DNA of 64,000 nucleotides from Hofstenia miamia. Taxonomy: Eukaryota; Xenacoelomorpha; Acoela. Shown in pieces: positions 32,340-45,791 of this stretch. Positions within the stretch are counted from its first letter, which is position 1; every line of letters starts with the position of its first letter. The translations under genes and the position numbers were made by a program. The stretch is taken from contig SCFE01000104.1 of NCBI GenBank assembly GCA_004352715.1, forward strand, positions 235,393 to 299,392. Direction: 5' to 3'. The notes below the pieces were generated by a model. That model did no database searches. It had not been told where the DNA came from and saw nothing but the letters and a program-made list of their open reading frames with translations.

Positions 32340-32930
32340 AGAATGCAAGCTTAATGGCAATCTTGTTAACCTCACTCAAGGTCAAAAAGTGCAAACTGAA
32401 AGGAACTTATTCTGACCATAGTGATAGAGTGAAGTATAATATTATTTAGAATAGTGATTTTGTAAATTAATGCTTTTAATCAAGATTATGAAGGAGGTCA
32501 AAAACATTTATGGCAGAAAATAGTTCAGCTAAGGTCATTAAATTGCCATTTTGACAAAACAAGTCTAAACAGACATCTAAAAATTAGAATTCCTAAACCG
32601 AAATAAAAAAATTTAACAAATGACCTGTAAGTGATTATAACATTTTTATAGTATACCAGTAATTGTCATACTGAGAAACCAAACTGTAATAGGTTTAGTA
32701 TCAATAAATTTTTAGTAGAGTTTAATTGTTTGTTCTAATTGTTATATTTATCTGGAATTATAGATGAAGATTATTAGAAAAATTTCTGCATGGCAATGGT
32801 GGTTGCAAATTAACTTGATGGACATAGACAGTCCCTCTGAAGATCTATCATTCAATATCCTAATTAATCTAATTTACATTTGCTAATGAATTGCTATAAA
32901 TCTCTGAACTACTAATTTAATGAAATTGAT
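32340..32930 (+). repeat. Old dispersed repeat, inverted partner of 23470-23990
   Basis: Shares ordered blocks with the reverse complement of 23470-23990. It is interrupted or ended by the LTR starting at 32933. 32159-32339 shows no recognised feature. Confidence 0.6.
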
Positions 32931-32932
32931 GA

Positions 32933-33499
32933 TGTAGCATCTCCTACCAGGCTTGACATTTGTTTACTCAAATCTATGTATTTGATTAAGGAGTGATTTT
33001 GTGGGTAGAGATCTAACATTCTTTACTGCTTTGCTTTCTTGTTAATCATTTCCATTAACTGTTATTAATAGACAATTTAACCATCACTATTTAGGTGAAG
33101 TAGCCTTGCAGTATCGCCAACAGCTAGGCATCTGCCCAATGCTGATCTCCTAAATCAGCAACAACTCCAGCAATCTGCTTCTGTTGAAGTGCATCCAGCA
33201 CTCATCTCAATTGCATAACTTATGTGTACCCCAACCTAGCACAGTGTTTACTAAAGATAAGACACAACTTGTAAAGTGTACTAATATATTGCAACTGGGC
33301 TTATCATTAGCTGCTTAATTTTAGTAATGTATGAATAGCCCTTACTAAAAATTATTGTCTTACAGATAATTAATTAGATAAGTAGTAGCTTCCTATCTTA
33401 CATGTAATATTTATAATATAATAAATGGTTTCATTATTGGTCACTTTATCATCTATAATTTGGATCTAGAAAAAGCAACAATATAAACTCATATGGTTG
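32933..33499 (-). mobile_element. LTR fragment (3' half in sense)
   Basis: Begins TGTAGCATCTCCTACCAGGC and matches the first half of other minus-strand LTRs (conserved motifs near 33106-33280) until a second LTR starts at 33500. The remainder was not located with confidence. Confidence 0.7.
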
Positions 33500-33948
33500 T
33501 GTAACATCCTCTACCAGGCATTTTCAGTTGTTTCTCTTTGCTATTTCTTTATAAAAAGAGTGATGTACTTGTGGGTATGGATGTACTAATTTCATACTGC
33601 TTTACTTCCATGTTTTTAACAGCATTAACTTAAATTAATAGATATTATCATGAACACTATTTAGGTGACAAAGCCTCACAGCATCTCTTCACATTGTTGG
33701 TAATTGGGCATCCATCCATGGCCAATCTCCACATCCAGTATCACATGCTTGCATACAATCCAGTTGGTTGAGTTCCACTTCTCAGCTCATCAATATAACT
33801 TATGTGTACCCTATCCTAGCTCAGTGTGTACTCAAGACAAGGCACAACTCAACTTAACCTCTATTTGTAAAAGTGTTTCATGTACTTGCAACCTGACTTG
33901 TCACTATCTGTGTAATTAATATTAGGTATAGCCATTATTGAAATATAT
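33500..33948 (-). mobile_element. LTR fragment nested beside the previous one
   Basis: Begins TGTAACATCCTCTACCAGGC and follows the LTR sequence for about 450 bp to the plus-strand LTR at 33949. The 434-bp LTR piece at 34740-35173 may be its other part. Confidence 0.65.
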
Positions 33949-34738
33949 TGTAGCATCATCCAAATTAATTAAAGCTGCTAATGTTGATTTAGAAGAATAA
34001 GATCAAAATCAATTATGATTAAAAAATACATTGTAAAAATATATGATCAGCTTAGATTAATTTGTATTATGCAACCAAATAAGAACAAGTGTCATGAATT
34101 ACAGATTAGTATTTGTCAATAATAATATTTTTGTTGAAAAAGAGATGGCAAAGTTGTTTCCATTATTTTTAGCTGCGATATTGGCAGACAAAAGATTTAA
34201 ATTTGAAATCAACAGGTACTTTTCTGAAATACTATAAATAGATTAAATTCAATGTAAGCAATTGATAAAGAAATTCATTTGGAATTCTTATATTGTTTCT
34301 TTATTACAGTTTGAATATTTAGTATGATGTTAAGCTAAATGAGTTGTGTTTAGTAGTGGTCTGGATCCATCACTGGAATGATTCAGGGTCTTTGTGCCAG
34401 ACCACAAAAGTGCACTTAAGTTAGGTATAGGGGTTTTATTCTCATTTAGTTGACTACAGATCATTTACTACATGTATCAAAAATAACAAACTTGAAATAC
34501 AGTTGGAGAGCCAAAACCTAGGAATTATATCTATATTATTTTAGATCCAAATTATTGACTATAACATGACTGATATGTGACCATACATGTAGTAATTATT
34601 AAATGTAAGTTAGGAAGCTGCTAAATACCAAACTAGTTATTAAAAATGGCTACATGTAATATTAACTACGCAGCTAGTGACAAATCAGGTTGCAAGTACA
34701 TGAAACACTTTTACAAATAGAGATTAAACTTCTATTTG
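33949..34738 (+). mobile_element. LTR fragment, sense plus, truncated at its 3' end
   Basis: Begins TGTAGCATCATCCAAATTAA, with TATAAATAG near 34223-34232 and the block GTAGTGGTCTGGATCCATCA at about 34353. Similarity to the solo LTR 62331-63458 stops near 34735. Confidence 0.7.
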
Positions 34739-34739
34739 T

Positions 34740-35173
34740 AATGGGGTTTTGTGGTCAGGGGAATAGAACCTAAAACCATTCCTGTCATGGGATCATTCTG
34801 ACCACTACTAGACATGAACTGTTTAGCTAGACATTGAAATTAATTAATCAAACCACTATTAAACTAAAGATAAGAATTCCAAAGAATTTACTTCAACAAT
34901 TTCTACAATGGTTTGATTCTATTTATAGCAAAATTTTACCAGTACCAGTTGATTTGAATTTCAAACTATTGTCTGCAATAATTGGTTAAGAGCAATGAGA
35001 AGTGATTCCACCCTCTATGATTTGTCAAACTGCTAATTTTTTAAATTTACATTTGATAACATTAGTTGCAAAATACATCAACTTAATTGCTAAATAAATT
35101 TTTAATCATATTCATTTTTCTTTAATTTACTTTCACTAACTTCTTTAGCAGATTAGTTGATGGATTATGCTAC
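34740..35173 (-). mobile_element. LTR 5'-end fragment (sense minus)
   Basis: Carries the 5' part of an LTR, with AGACATTGAAATTAATTAAT, ATTTATAGCAAAATTT and GGATTATGCTAC. The last base of the expected ACA end is displaced by the next LTR at 35174, consistent with insertion of copy D at this CTAC. Confidence 0.65.
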
Positions 35174-36150
35174 TGTAACATCCTGTAGCTTTAACTCAAT
35201 TTGATTTATTCCTTTTGGATGTAACTCTGTATTAAGTGTGGGTAGGGATGTACTTTTACTAACTGCTTTGCTCCAATAAAAACATGTACTTGTAGATAAC
35301 TTTAATTAACTATATAGTAATTGCACACTATTTATGTGTGGGTTGAGTGTAGCAGTTTTCCCATTAATCAATCTTCCATGAGGCCTCTGGCGACTCTGAT
35401 CTCTGAATCTTTCAACATGTAATTGTCTTCATTGCAGATAGACTGTCACCAGATCTCAGCTCAACAAAGTAAAGTATGTGTTCCCTATCCTAACTCAGTG
35501 TAACCCTCAAGGCTGGATGTAACTGACTTAAACTCAATTTGTAATGTATAATTTGTACTTGCAACCTAGCAATGTCACTAGCTGCTTAATATATACTTAT
35601 TTAGCCATTACTAAAAAATACTGGCCTTATGTAATTCAAATAATTAAATAGATGATTACTTGCAGCTTCCTAACTTAGATTTAATTAGTAATACATGCTC
35701 AGTTTTGTTATTGGTCTATTTATAGGTCTCCTGCATAGGCTAGTTAATGTTAAATACAATAACCTACAATTGGTTATCCAACCATTTCTCTGAAGTTTCA
35801 TTATTTCATACATGTTATTGAAAGAATCAATAGTCAGCTAAACAGAGAAAAAAATCTCCTAATCATATTCCTAACCTAAATGCAGTTTCATCACTTGGAT
35901 CAAGGACCCTCAAATCACTCCCTATGTGTGCACTCACCACTACTAATGCATTTACCATTTAGCTTGACATGATTTAATAATAAGCAAACCAGATAAAATC
36001 TAAAGATAAGATTTTTGAATAATTTACTTCAACAGTTCTCCAAATGATTTCTCTCTATTTATAGTTCCAGATCCAAAAGTACCTGTTTATTTGAATTTTA
36101 AATTGTCTGCCAAGATGGCTGAAAAATAATGGAAGCAATAGTGTTGCCTC
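35174..36150 (-). mobile_element. 3' LTR of copy D, 5' end deleted
   Basis: Begins TGTAACATCCTGTAGC and follows the family through GTACCTGTTTATTTG and TCTGCCAAGATGGCTGAAA, then switches near 36150 to ORF-X coding sequence within a shared CTTTCT. About 170 bp of the LTR and roughly 75 codons of ORF-X were lost together. Confidence 0.75.
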
Positions 36151-37248
36151 CCTTTCTGTGGTCACTGTACTGTGGTATCACAGGAATTTTGCTTCTTCTA
36201 TATTCTCTGATATTGGTGTAATTTCCCATAATTCATTCATCTTTCTTGAAAATATTTTGTAATATATCTGGTACAGGTGGATCCCCTTTATCACTATCAT
36301 TAGTGTCATCTGTGAATCCACTCTACTTGTATGTGATCAGTCTTTGTGAATTGCTGTGTCCAGGTAAAAGAATTTGAATACCTTCTGAAGACTCCTGGTA
36401 TTTGTGACGTGCTTGTAGAAGAAGCTTATGTTGTTTCGAACTTCCTCCTCTGTAATTTGTTTGGGTAGTTCTTGTTCAGTCTAATCATGGTCACTATTTC
36501 AACCCACTTTGTGACGTCATAAAATCTGTACTATTTATCCCATAGGTCAAGCCAGACCACATCACTCACTCCCAAGAAGAGCATTACCACATTCATAGTT
36601 CTCTTGTCTATTTTGTTTCTCAGTTTTTTAGCTGTTCATTGATGGTTTTCCTTGTGTGTATAGTTGGTAGGGAGTTATTGCTTGCTCAACATATATTTGT
36701 TCCCAGTTGTCATTACTGAGCATTATTTCTTTTGTTCTCTTGCAGTCCTCTCTGTCAATTATTGCTTTGGCTCATTCTTTCATAATAACGTAGCTTTTAT
36801 ATTCATATAGAAATGCTTTCACTATTTTCATGTCTTTCAGTATTCTCCATCTTGGGAGTATCCTTAGGATTGATATTGTTTCTGGCAGCATACATATGAG
36901 GATTTTTGTTTTGATTTCATTGTTGGTGCTGTTGCAAGTCTGATTGTTGTTGGGTAATTCATTTTGCTATCTTTTAATGTGTCCCAAAAACTCTGCATTG
37001 AGCCTCTTATGCTCATCCTTATCTGGATATGCTCTTTCATTTCTATTTTTGATGTAATGCATTCTACATTGACAGCCAATTGATTATATGGATTTAGCAG
37101 TTCTTCCAACTCTGTTTTTGTGAATGCTTCCATAATCATCAGTTTCATTGATGCGACCATTTGTTCCTCTTTTACTTTTTGTTAATTCCTGGAGTGAATT
37201 TTTGCTGTCTCCCTTGTTATCTTCATTTCAGCAAAAAATCTCTCATCA
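36151..37248 (-). pseudogene. ORF-X, copy D, C-terminal part
   Basis: Minus-strand blocks match copy E in order: VASMKLMIMEAFTKTELEEL, NPYNQLAVNVECIT, FWDTLKDSKMN and IRLATA at 36930-37160, then further segments toward 36151 (WYH-like, EEEVR). Notably, this copy is uninterrupted where copy E carries the 5-kb DNA transposon, so it serves as the empty-site reference. Stops and shifts occur in the last 700 bp. It is joined to its N-terminal part across the ATCA duplication of the solo LTR. Confidence 0.65.
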
Positions 37249-38295
37249 TGTAGCATCACCCAAATAGAATAAGCTGCAAACCAAAGAGATCAGCGTCAAA
37301 AGAATAACAGTGATTAAATGTAATAAAAAATGATTGTAAAATTTAGTTAATTATCTTATTCATTTTGTAATATGCAACTAAGTTACAATATTGTACATTG
37401 TGAGAAAAATACCGGAACTGATTAAGTAATATTTGACAAATTGTAACAAGCAAAATTACACTTAGGTAAGAACAGCCATATTGGCAGAAGATTAATTCAA
37501 AATTCAAAATCAGCAGGTACTTAGAACTTTTTAAATAAATAGCTTAGAATTTAGAGGAAATTTGATGAACAATAAATTCTTCAGAGTTTATTTTATTTTC
37601 ATTTTCTTCATTTATCTGGTTTGATATTTATTAAAATGTTCAGCTAAGCAAGTTGTGTTGAGTAGTGGCTGGATTCCATCATGGGAGTGATTCGAAGGGT
37701 CCTTGTGCCAGTCATGAAACTGCACTTAGGTTATGGATAGGAGTTTTTTGATTCTTGCTTAGTCTGACTACCAATCACTACATGTACATTAAAATAGATG
37801 CTTGAAATGGCTGGATAGCCGAACATTAGGATTATATCTCTATTACTAATAGTAGGAGACCTGACAATAATCAACCGAATAAATGACTTTACATGTACTG
37901 TTATTGAATGTAAGTGTAGGAAACTGCAATATATTAGATAATTGTTAAAGCCAGTAATTTTATGTTAATGGCTACTTTAATATTAACTTAATGCAGTTAG
38001 TGTCAACGCCCACTTGCTTTACTTATTCAATCCAACAAACACTTTACAAAATTGAGTTTAAGTCAGTTGTGTGGAGATTGGCCTCAGGCAGTAGCCCACT
38101 GATTATTGATGAGAGAACACTGCACGGCTTCGTCACCTAAACAATGATGATTAGTACTGAGTTAACATAACTAGTTATATAAAGAGGAAAAGTCTAGCAG
38201 TCCATTAAATCAGTAAATCCTCACCTGCCATTTATTGAGTGATAAGAACTAATGATGATACACTGTCCTAAAAAGGCCAGGTGCAGGATGTTACA
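37249..38295 (+). mobile_element. Solo LTR in ORF-X of copy D
   Basis: It starts TGTAGCATCACCC and ends GGATGTTACA, 1,047 bp, with ATCA at 37245-37248 and 38296-38299. No gap. Sense is plus, opposite to its host element. Confidence 0.9.
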
Positions 38296-39060
38296 ATCAT
38301 CTGTATTGATCCACACCATTGTGCTTCCCAGACTAGTAGCTCCCCATTTCTCTATGTTAATTCTGTCCATTTGCTGTTGTATTTTTGGGTATAGGATCAA
38401 TTGTGTTGACATTAGTAATTCTTCCATGGAAAAACATTTTCTACCTGCATGGCTAGGTTATGCAAAAAATCAGGGATCTCATTGAGAATTGTCCTTGTAA
38501 TGATTACTATTCATATCTGTTGGACTCTTGCCACACTGAATGTTTGATCTAGCTGTTTCTCTAAATTTTTGTTATATTCTTTCTCTTTTAGGATGTGAAT
38601 GATCATTGGATTAATTTTTTCAATGTTAATCTCTGGTATCCTGGCTATCTGCTCTATGTATGTCATGATGCCTTGTACTGTCTCAAGTGTGAAATTCTCT
38701 TTGAACATTATGTTCAGTGTACTGTGCATATACAGTCTCTCCAGTGCCTCATTTAGTTCTCTTGGGTAGCTTATTATCACATTGACCATTGGTCTTGTCC
38801 TAGCATCCAGTATGATTGGTAGATTGCTGCCCTCTGTTTTTGATATTTTCCTGATGTGAGCTTTTGTATCAGGTGACAGCTTTTCATAGGCATTGTTTCT
38901 CATTTTTAATGTTCCCATGAAATAGGACTGTAGGAGGGTTTCTACATCTATTTTCAACATCCTTTGTTCTCTTATTTCTGATGTTGTTTGTGAGGGGATG
39001 TGTAGCTGGCTAATCCTTAGTGGTCTACTGGTACTGATGGTCTCTAATGAGTCACCCTCA
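38296..39060 (-). pseudogene. ORF-X, copy D, N-terminal part with internal deletion
   Basis: From the right: REQRM-like start, LKIDVETLLQSYFMGTLKMR, NNAYEKLSPDTKAHIRKI, KTEGSNLPIILDARTRP, MVNVIISYPRELNEALERLY, NFTLETVQGIMTYIEQIARI and a helical Lys/Glu-rich tail to VARVQ. About 30 residues later it jumps to EELLMSTQLIL, which in copy E lies about 1 kb further on, so roughly 330 codons are deleted near 38425. The N-terminal blocks are the best-conserved part of ORF-X between copies. Confidence 0.65.
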
Positions 39061-39420
39061 AATCAGCTTACAGTTCACTCTTTCAGCAATTGACCAGCTG
39101 TGGGTTCTGTAGATGCATCAGCCTCAAATCACTTTCACATGCATATGGTTCTTCCCCCAATCACACCTTCCATGGAACTCCATGTGTCACACTGCCTCAA
39201 ATCATCATTATGGACTTTTGGAGTGAAAGTTGGGCTGCTTCACCTCAGTTCTCTGCATGCCCTCAAATCAGCATTGCAGATCTCCAATGGGAGAGGCATT
39301 TCGTCTTTTTGTCTCTCTGCCCTCAAATGGGAGTTGGGGACTACTTGGATGCATCTTCACTCTGCACTGTCAATTGGTCAGTGATTTGTTCTCATCCCTT
39401 TTGCCCTTAAATTGACGTCC
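39050..39420 (-). repeat. DSR-motif linker, copy D
   Basis: Motifs of the form CCCTCAAATC/G occur at 39055, 39119, 39203, 39261, 39321 and 39403 and mirror those of copies B and E. It separates the integrase tail from ORF-X. Confidence 0.55.
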
Positions 39421-40960
39421 AGTTTGAGAACTCCTGCTTATTCTCCTTCATGGATTGGATGTTGCCATTTCCTCTGCCTTCTGGTTGCAGCACACTCTCT
39501 TGCTCCTTGGTTGTTGCATCTCTCTTGATTTGCCTAAATTCGGTAAGTAAGTTTAAATCCCACACTTTGGGGTCATATACATATTTGTCTCTCACTGCCC
39601 TTCTTGGCAGTACTCTTGTTTGCAAATTTTCATTACCAATATTTGTTTTGAATTCTTCATTGAAACCTTCTTCCAGTAAACTGTCTAACTCATTCATATT
39701 ATAAATAATCTCATTTCCATTAATTTGGTTTATTTAAAATGCAGCATTTTCATCTAGTCCAGTTTCCTCAACATCTGCCATTGCTTGTTTTAAATTTTGA
39801 AAATGCAGTAATCTGCTGTTATTTAGCATATACTCATTATTTGGCAGTACTTGTATTATCATGTATGGACCTGACCAAATTGCTTAAAGTTTTCAAACCT
39901 GGTTCATGTCTGTTAACTTTACAGGTGTGAATGAATATAGCATGACGCCTATCTTATGTGCATGACTGTAAATTTTTTTAATGTAATTTTGTTGCTGTCT
40001 CATGGCAGACTTCTTTATATTATGGCACATCATCTCATGTATCACAGTAAGTTGACTTCTTAGTTGATTTATGTAGTTGTCAATTTTTCCACTATAGTTG
40101 AAGTATTGCATTGAGAGTGGCGTCACAGCTTCCCTTCAGAACATTGCTTTGAATCATGTCATGCCTGTTGTTGAATGTATGGACGTGTTATAAAAATACT
40201 TGACCATTTCAATTACATTTCACCACTTCCGTTCTCCTATCCTTGATGCTGTGACTCTTATCAACTTGATTAATGTCCTGTTCAATCTTTCCACTGCGCC
40301 ATTTGCCTGTGAGTGATATGCTGTTGTTCTCTCTTACTATTTCCAATAGTCATGACATTTTTTGAAATTATTGTCTCCATTGGTCCAAACTTCAAGATCC
40401 ACTCCTTCATTACTATCTCTGCCATTGTTTCTGGTGTTGTGTTCTTCATTGGAATCATTCTTGCATACTTAGTAAAGTTATCCACCATTACTAATAAGTG
40501 TTGGTATCCTTCTTTGTCTCTCAACATCATCTCCAAGTCCATATGCACAATTTTGTTAGGCTGCGCTGCTATGATCTTATCTAGTGGTGCTCTCTGGGTT
40601 GGGAAATGCTGCTTGTTATTCAGAAGGCACATTGTGCATTTGTTAATCACCTCCTCTGTAACTTTTCTGACTGCTGTTGTAATGAATCTTGTATTAAAAG
40701 TGCTTTCTGTTTGTGTAATGCCTAAATGCACCTTTCTTATTAGTTCCCTTTTGTAGTATTCTGGGATTGTGATTCTGTTGTTCTGTGATTCCACATATAG
40801 GAGTCCATTTTTATTTGTCTTCCATTTGTATCTCTCATAGTAGCTCACTGTTATTTTTGATAATTTTAGTTTTGGTTCTTGCAGCTTTTTTATAATTTTG
40901 TTTAATATAACATTGTCCTTTTTCTTCTTTATGATCTCTTGCCCTGATATCTCTTCCTTG
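39421..40960 (-). pseudogene. Copy D integrase with C-terminal tail
   Basis: From the right: connection (INVDKKGQAVLP), HHCC-like module with CTMC, VHMDLEMML with the first Asp, DNFTKYARMIPMKN and FGPMETII. The stretch that should contain TDKGPQF and the second Asp is deleted, and a frameshift follows, so the enzyme is dead. The distal part keeps QANGAVERLN-like sequence in another frame near 40290. The tail has MNELDSLLEEGFNEEF, TRVLPRRAVRDKYVYDPKVW and stops near 39407. Confidence 0.8.
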
Positions 40961-41795
40961 ATCATGCTTGGTAGGACTGCTTGCCCTTTTTTATCAACAT
41001 TTATTTCAGGTATTCCTTCATATTCTGTGTGTGGTAAGAATTGCAATTGTTTCTTTTCACCATCTTCCTTGGCTGCATCTCTTTGGTACTCTGGGAGTGC
41101 TGTTCAAAAGTCTGTGTTAGTGTGTAGTGGTCCTCTCCTATGTTCAATGGTGAAAGTAAATTGATTTGGGTATTCAATCCATCTCAACACTATCCCTGAT
41201 TTGTCTCCTGAGAACATCTTCAGCCACGCCAGGCCTCTGTTGTCTGTGTGGCCACTGAATTCTCTTCTGATTAAGAAGTACCTGAATTTCTTAATGCTTT
41301 TGATTAGGGCTAACATCTCTAATTTTGTTGAACCATAGTTCTCCTTGCTCAGCTTCAGTCTGTGGCTGAAGAATTGCATTAGCACTTCATTTTTGTTTTT
41401 CATTTGTCCACCTTGCTTGAGTCACAGTCCAAGATGAATGTTTCATTATAATCTGGCATGTTCAGTGATGGCAGTTTTGCTAGTTCTTCTTTTATATTGT
41501 CCAATTCCTCTTGTTCCTGCCATATCCATAAAAAAGTTACTGATTTTCTCATTACTCATGTCATTTTGGCAGTTTTTCCAGTGATGTTGGGTATGAATGT
41601 TCTATAGTAGTTGAAGAAACCCATTATCCTCTGTATAAATTTCTTGTTGTTTGGTTTCTCTATTTTCCAGATCATGTCTCTTGAGTTATTCTTCATGCAT
41701 ATCCGCCCTTTTTCTATCACTTGTCCCAAGAATATGATCTTCTCCTTCAGTTTATCACATTTGTTTCCATTGATTCACAGGCCTGCTCTTTCTAA
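40961..41795 (-). pseudogene. Copy D RNase H and partial RT
   Basis: RNase H with FFSHRLKLSKENYGSTKLEM (catalytic Glu) and GHTDNRGLAW (catalytic Asp), then the RH-integrase connection with WIEYPNQFTF and IEHRRG. To the right lie RT thumb sequences (QEELDNIKEELAK, MGFFNYYRTF-like) until homology ends at about 41795. The polymerase active site is not present in this copy. Confidence 0.75.
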
Positions 41796-44700
41796 GTTTA
41801 GAAGTTGTATGCTTTACCCATTAAGAAGCTAGGAATTTGTGCAAGTTCATGATCTTGGCCTGCACTTTAAGCCATCAGGTTCTGATTTAAATGCAGGAGA
41901 ATTGCCATCTACCTTTCCTGAGAAACAGCATGGGGAATTCTAATTTTCAAATTTTCGTCTATCACCACTGGTGGTAATTTAGATTGAAATCATTTTTATC
42001 TGATTTTGGGCTTTCAATTCCTCTTAATCCTTTATTGATCATGTCTAGTTTGTTGTTTAAGTATAGGATTATTGATTGGTGACTGAGGTATCTGTTCATT
42101 AATGATTATTGGTGTAGACTGAAATATTTGATATACTTTGTGACAACTGGGGTTTGTTTATCTTGATGTCCTGTATTTTCACTAATCATAGTGGGTTGAT
42201 TTACATTAAGAGGAGTTTATATTGTATGTAAATTCCCTTCAATGTTTTGCAGATTTTTAAGGTGCATTTTGGTGGCTTCCAGCTGCTGTTACACTAGTTT
42301 ATTTTTTGCTTCTGGTGAAATCAGGAGGCTGGTGACTTGAATAATGTGCTCATTGTACTCTTTTACTAGTTTTAGTAAATTGGTATTGTGTTTAATAACC
42401 TTGTATCATTTTTAATTTGTTGATCAGACCTTGTTTTGTAAATGCTTTTTTTGGTCCTCTATTTCTTCACAATCAGTGTAGAGGGGCAGATTTTCTTTTT
42501 TAATTATTTTATTTTGTATTCTTCTATGATTTTCTTTTTGCCTTGTTTAAAAATGGAAATTTTGTTAAGGAGATTGCAGTACTCCTGGTGGATTAAGTCA
42601 AAATGTTTGCAGTTCTCAATCTGTATTAGTTTGATTTTTCATTAAGGTTTTTGAGTTCAATTTCAAAGGAAATGATTTTTTTAATAAGTTGTTATTTACA
42701 AGGGAATCATATTATAGCCTTAGTATTTAGCTAACTTGCTGGAGTGTTTTAGTTTTTTGTTTTTGTTGATTATTTGTCATAAGTTTTCTTTGTAAAGTTA
42801 AAGAGACTTCAAAGTGTAATGCTTAACTACCATTTAACAAGTAGGATTGGTTAAGGTATGGTTTGCTAGGAAAAAACAATTTTGTTCATTGATTGCACCA
42901 GAAATGTTAAATTCATACTAAATTCCAATCATAATTGAGTCAATCCTTCTTACTAATGGGGATCCACTTCTTTCTGTGGTTATTTTGGTAATTCCTCTGC
43001 AAGTGGTAAAGTTATTTATAACTGTTACTTGTTCTATGAGTATTGCAGTCATTGCCATGTGGTATGAGCAAGAAAATCAATGGCAGTGGTACTTCCTTAT
43101 CTAATGAAAGACTTGTGTTGAGCATGGTCTTGCTGATACTACAGTAAATTATTAACTATTATAGTACCCATTACTAATGAATGTAAAGAGTAAAAGGAGA
43201 TCAAAAAGGGAAGTGTGACCATACTTGGCTGACTCAAAACAGAAAACCTAGTGAAAGAGTTGTATAAGACTAGAGCTCTACTTAAGAGAAAGAAAGAGAG
43301 AAGCCCTAATATTCCTTGGTACAAAGTAATGAATGCTAAGTTCTAAGTATAAACCAAACTTGAGGCATTTCTCAACCTATGCAATTTAGGTGGTATCAAT
43401 AATAATGATTTTAATTAATGAATGAAATGCATAACTGCAAAAGCCCTATTTTTGTACACTTTCCTTAAGTTAAGGAATATGCTAGCTGAGCTGAATTACT
43501 TCTAGGTACCATTTAACTAAGTCAAGCCAGTTCAGAAAATCATAATTTATATAAAGTAAAGTCAAAAGATAAAGCATAATCCAAATTTACTTTCAAAAGA
43601 AGAAATAAATATAATCATGTATATTTAGATGAACAAAAACAGGTAAAAATATGCAATAGAATGCCATGGACAATATGAGTAAATAGAAAACAGGCTCTTC
43701 AATGGTCAGAAGTTACTGTGTAAATTAGCAGAAATATTTAAAATTAAAATTACACTGTTTACTGAATCAAAATTTGTCTAATTATATATCAAGCATTATA
43801 ATTAATTGATTTTATAAAACTAATGTTGAAATTTAGAATGACATAAAATGCAGTTATGCCACATTTCTAACTACAATGATATCAATTATTGCCATGGTAC
43901 TAATCAAGATTTTTACTAGCATTCCTTATATCATGCAAATGTTCACTATATACAGTATATGCAAAGTAATAATAAACTGTTTGTATATGAAATTCAATTT
44001 CATTTGAACTATGTAATTATTAATAATGATATCTAAATATCACAATCCTTAAATACTGGTCTTAAGATATAATCTTAGACCAAATTTGGATCTAAATCAT
44101 GGTTAGGATAAATTGAGATTACAGCATTGTTATTGGTAACTTACAGGGAAAAATTTTTAGTCAGTTTTAGAGAAATTGATAGGAAAACTAACTGAGTAGA
44201 AATACAACCCTCTACACCTAATCATATCACAGCAGACAAATGCTCTGAGGTTTTCTACTACTAATGAATGGATCATTAGCTTTCTATTTATTCTAAATAA
44301 CAAGTAGACCAGCTAGATTTTAACAAATTGTATAGATTAATTTCATTTTTTTCAGCAAATGTTATCAAATATTGACACTTACCACTTACCACATTAGTTA
44401 TGATCTAATGGAAAGTCTTTATGCATTTGCAGAGCAATTTTGTTGATTATTCAAGGAAACCATTTAACTGAATTGCATAAGTTGTTGGTTATTTTCTCAT
44501 TTTAGTTTCAACAACTATTAAATATATAATTTACATTTTCTTGATAAAATTGAATTAATAGCAAATGTCACATTAAGAAATAACTAAGTATATAAAAAAT
44601 CTCTTTTCTGACTTCTCAATTTTATTCTCCCATTTCTGTGGATTAATTGACCAATGCAATATCTAAAAATCTAAAAACAGTATTACTATTCTCCTATTTT

Positions 44701-45324
44701 ATGAAATTCTCACACATTGCAATTTATTTCTCTAACACCTCATCACATAAAAACACATTGCCATTGACTTTGTAATGCAGTTTCAAAATTACATCATTTT
44801 TTATGCCAACACAGCTCATACTAACATTACAGATGTACATTACTGCTTCACATTCAGCCAAGTTCTTTACTAGATGATCATAAATACTTATTAGAACAAA
44901 CTGACAACCAAAAAATATAACAATTAGCAGTGGCCCACAATCAAAATTAAAAGCCTCACTAAAAATAACATGCTACAGTTGAGCAGTTGCAACATAATAT
45001 TATTGCAGCTATAAAAGAAAATTTCATTCTCAGTGCTTTTCAGAAACACAAACCCACACTATCAAGTCTACCTCTGCTTTTTGACTGATTTTCAATATTC
45101 CTAGCTAAACAAAATCTCACATTGCCCATTCCAAGGAATTATCAAGTCTTGCTAATTGCAAGATCACTATTTTAAATTACATTTGCTTACATTCAAAAGA
45201 ACAAAGATTCATGTATTGTTAAAGCTGCAATACTAATATCTCAAAGCTGGCAATAGAAATTCAAGATCTACAGCATTGCAAAATGAGTAGAAAGCATCAA
45301 TATGATCCAATCTGGCATCAATGA
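41796..45324. other. Non-coding stretch with little recognisable content
   Basis: AT-rich. The only structure I recognise is the dispersed repeat at 43655-43872. Short open frames here are below what chance would give and match nothing I know. Confidence 0.5.
43655..43872 (+). repeat. Dispersed repeat shared with 30328-30530
   Basis: Same strand and order of blocks as 30328-30530, moderately diverged. Ends were not determined. Confidence 0.65.
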
Positions 45325-45791
45325 AATGTAAATGCAGGTTCAAGGTTTGGATCAAGGACCCTTGAGTCACTTCTGATATGTTTCCAAACCACTACTACTG
45401 CATTTACCATTTAGCTTGACATTCTGTATTAAATAATCAAACTGATATAAAATCTAAGAATAAGATTTTCAAAGAATTTACATCAACAATTGCCAAATTG
45501 ATCTATGCTCTATTTATAGTTAACTTGAAAAAGTACCTGTCATTCGAAATTCAAATTTAATTCATCTGCCAAAATGGCTGAAAATAGTGGAAGTGATATT
45601 GCCCCCTTTGTTTTGTCAAATTTGATTACAAGTACTAATTTGCTATATTATTACTTGGTTGCATTTTTACAAAGATAATTTCTGATAATTAAACTTAAAT
45701 TGTTTTTCTAAATAATCATTTGATCTTAGTTTTTGACTAATCATTTGCTCTTCTTTCTTCATTAGCAGCAATTTCTTTGGATTATGCTACA
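45325..45791 (-). mobile_element. 3' LTR of copy E, truncated
   Basis: Starts in mid-LTR at AATGTAAATGCAGG and ends GGATTATGCTACA. It corresponds to 61331-61797 of the 5' LTR. About 680 bp of LTR on the left is missing. Confidence 0.85.

Larger units (their letters stand above)
35174..41795 (-). mobile_element. Ty3/Gypsy copy D, 5' half missing
   Basis: Minus strand: 3' LTR piece (35174-36150), ORF-X, repeat-rich linker, integrase, RNase H and part of RT, ending in the RT palm-thumb region near 41795. The 5' LTR, gag, protease and most of RT are absent. A solo LTR at 37249-38295 interrupts ORF-X. One deletion removed the junction of ORF-X and 3' LTR, and another removed the central part of ORF-X. 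Confidence 0.8.
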
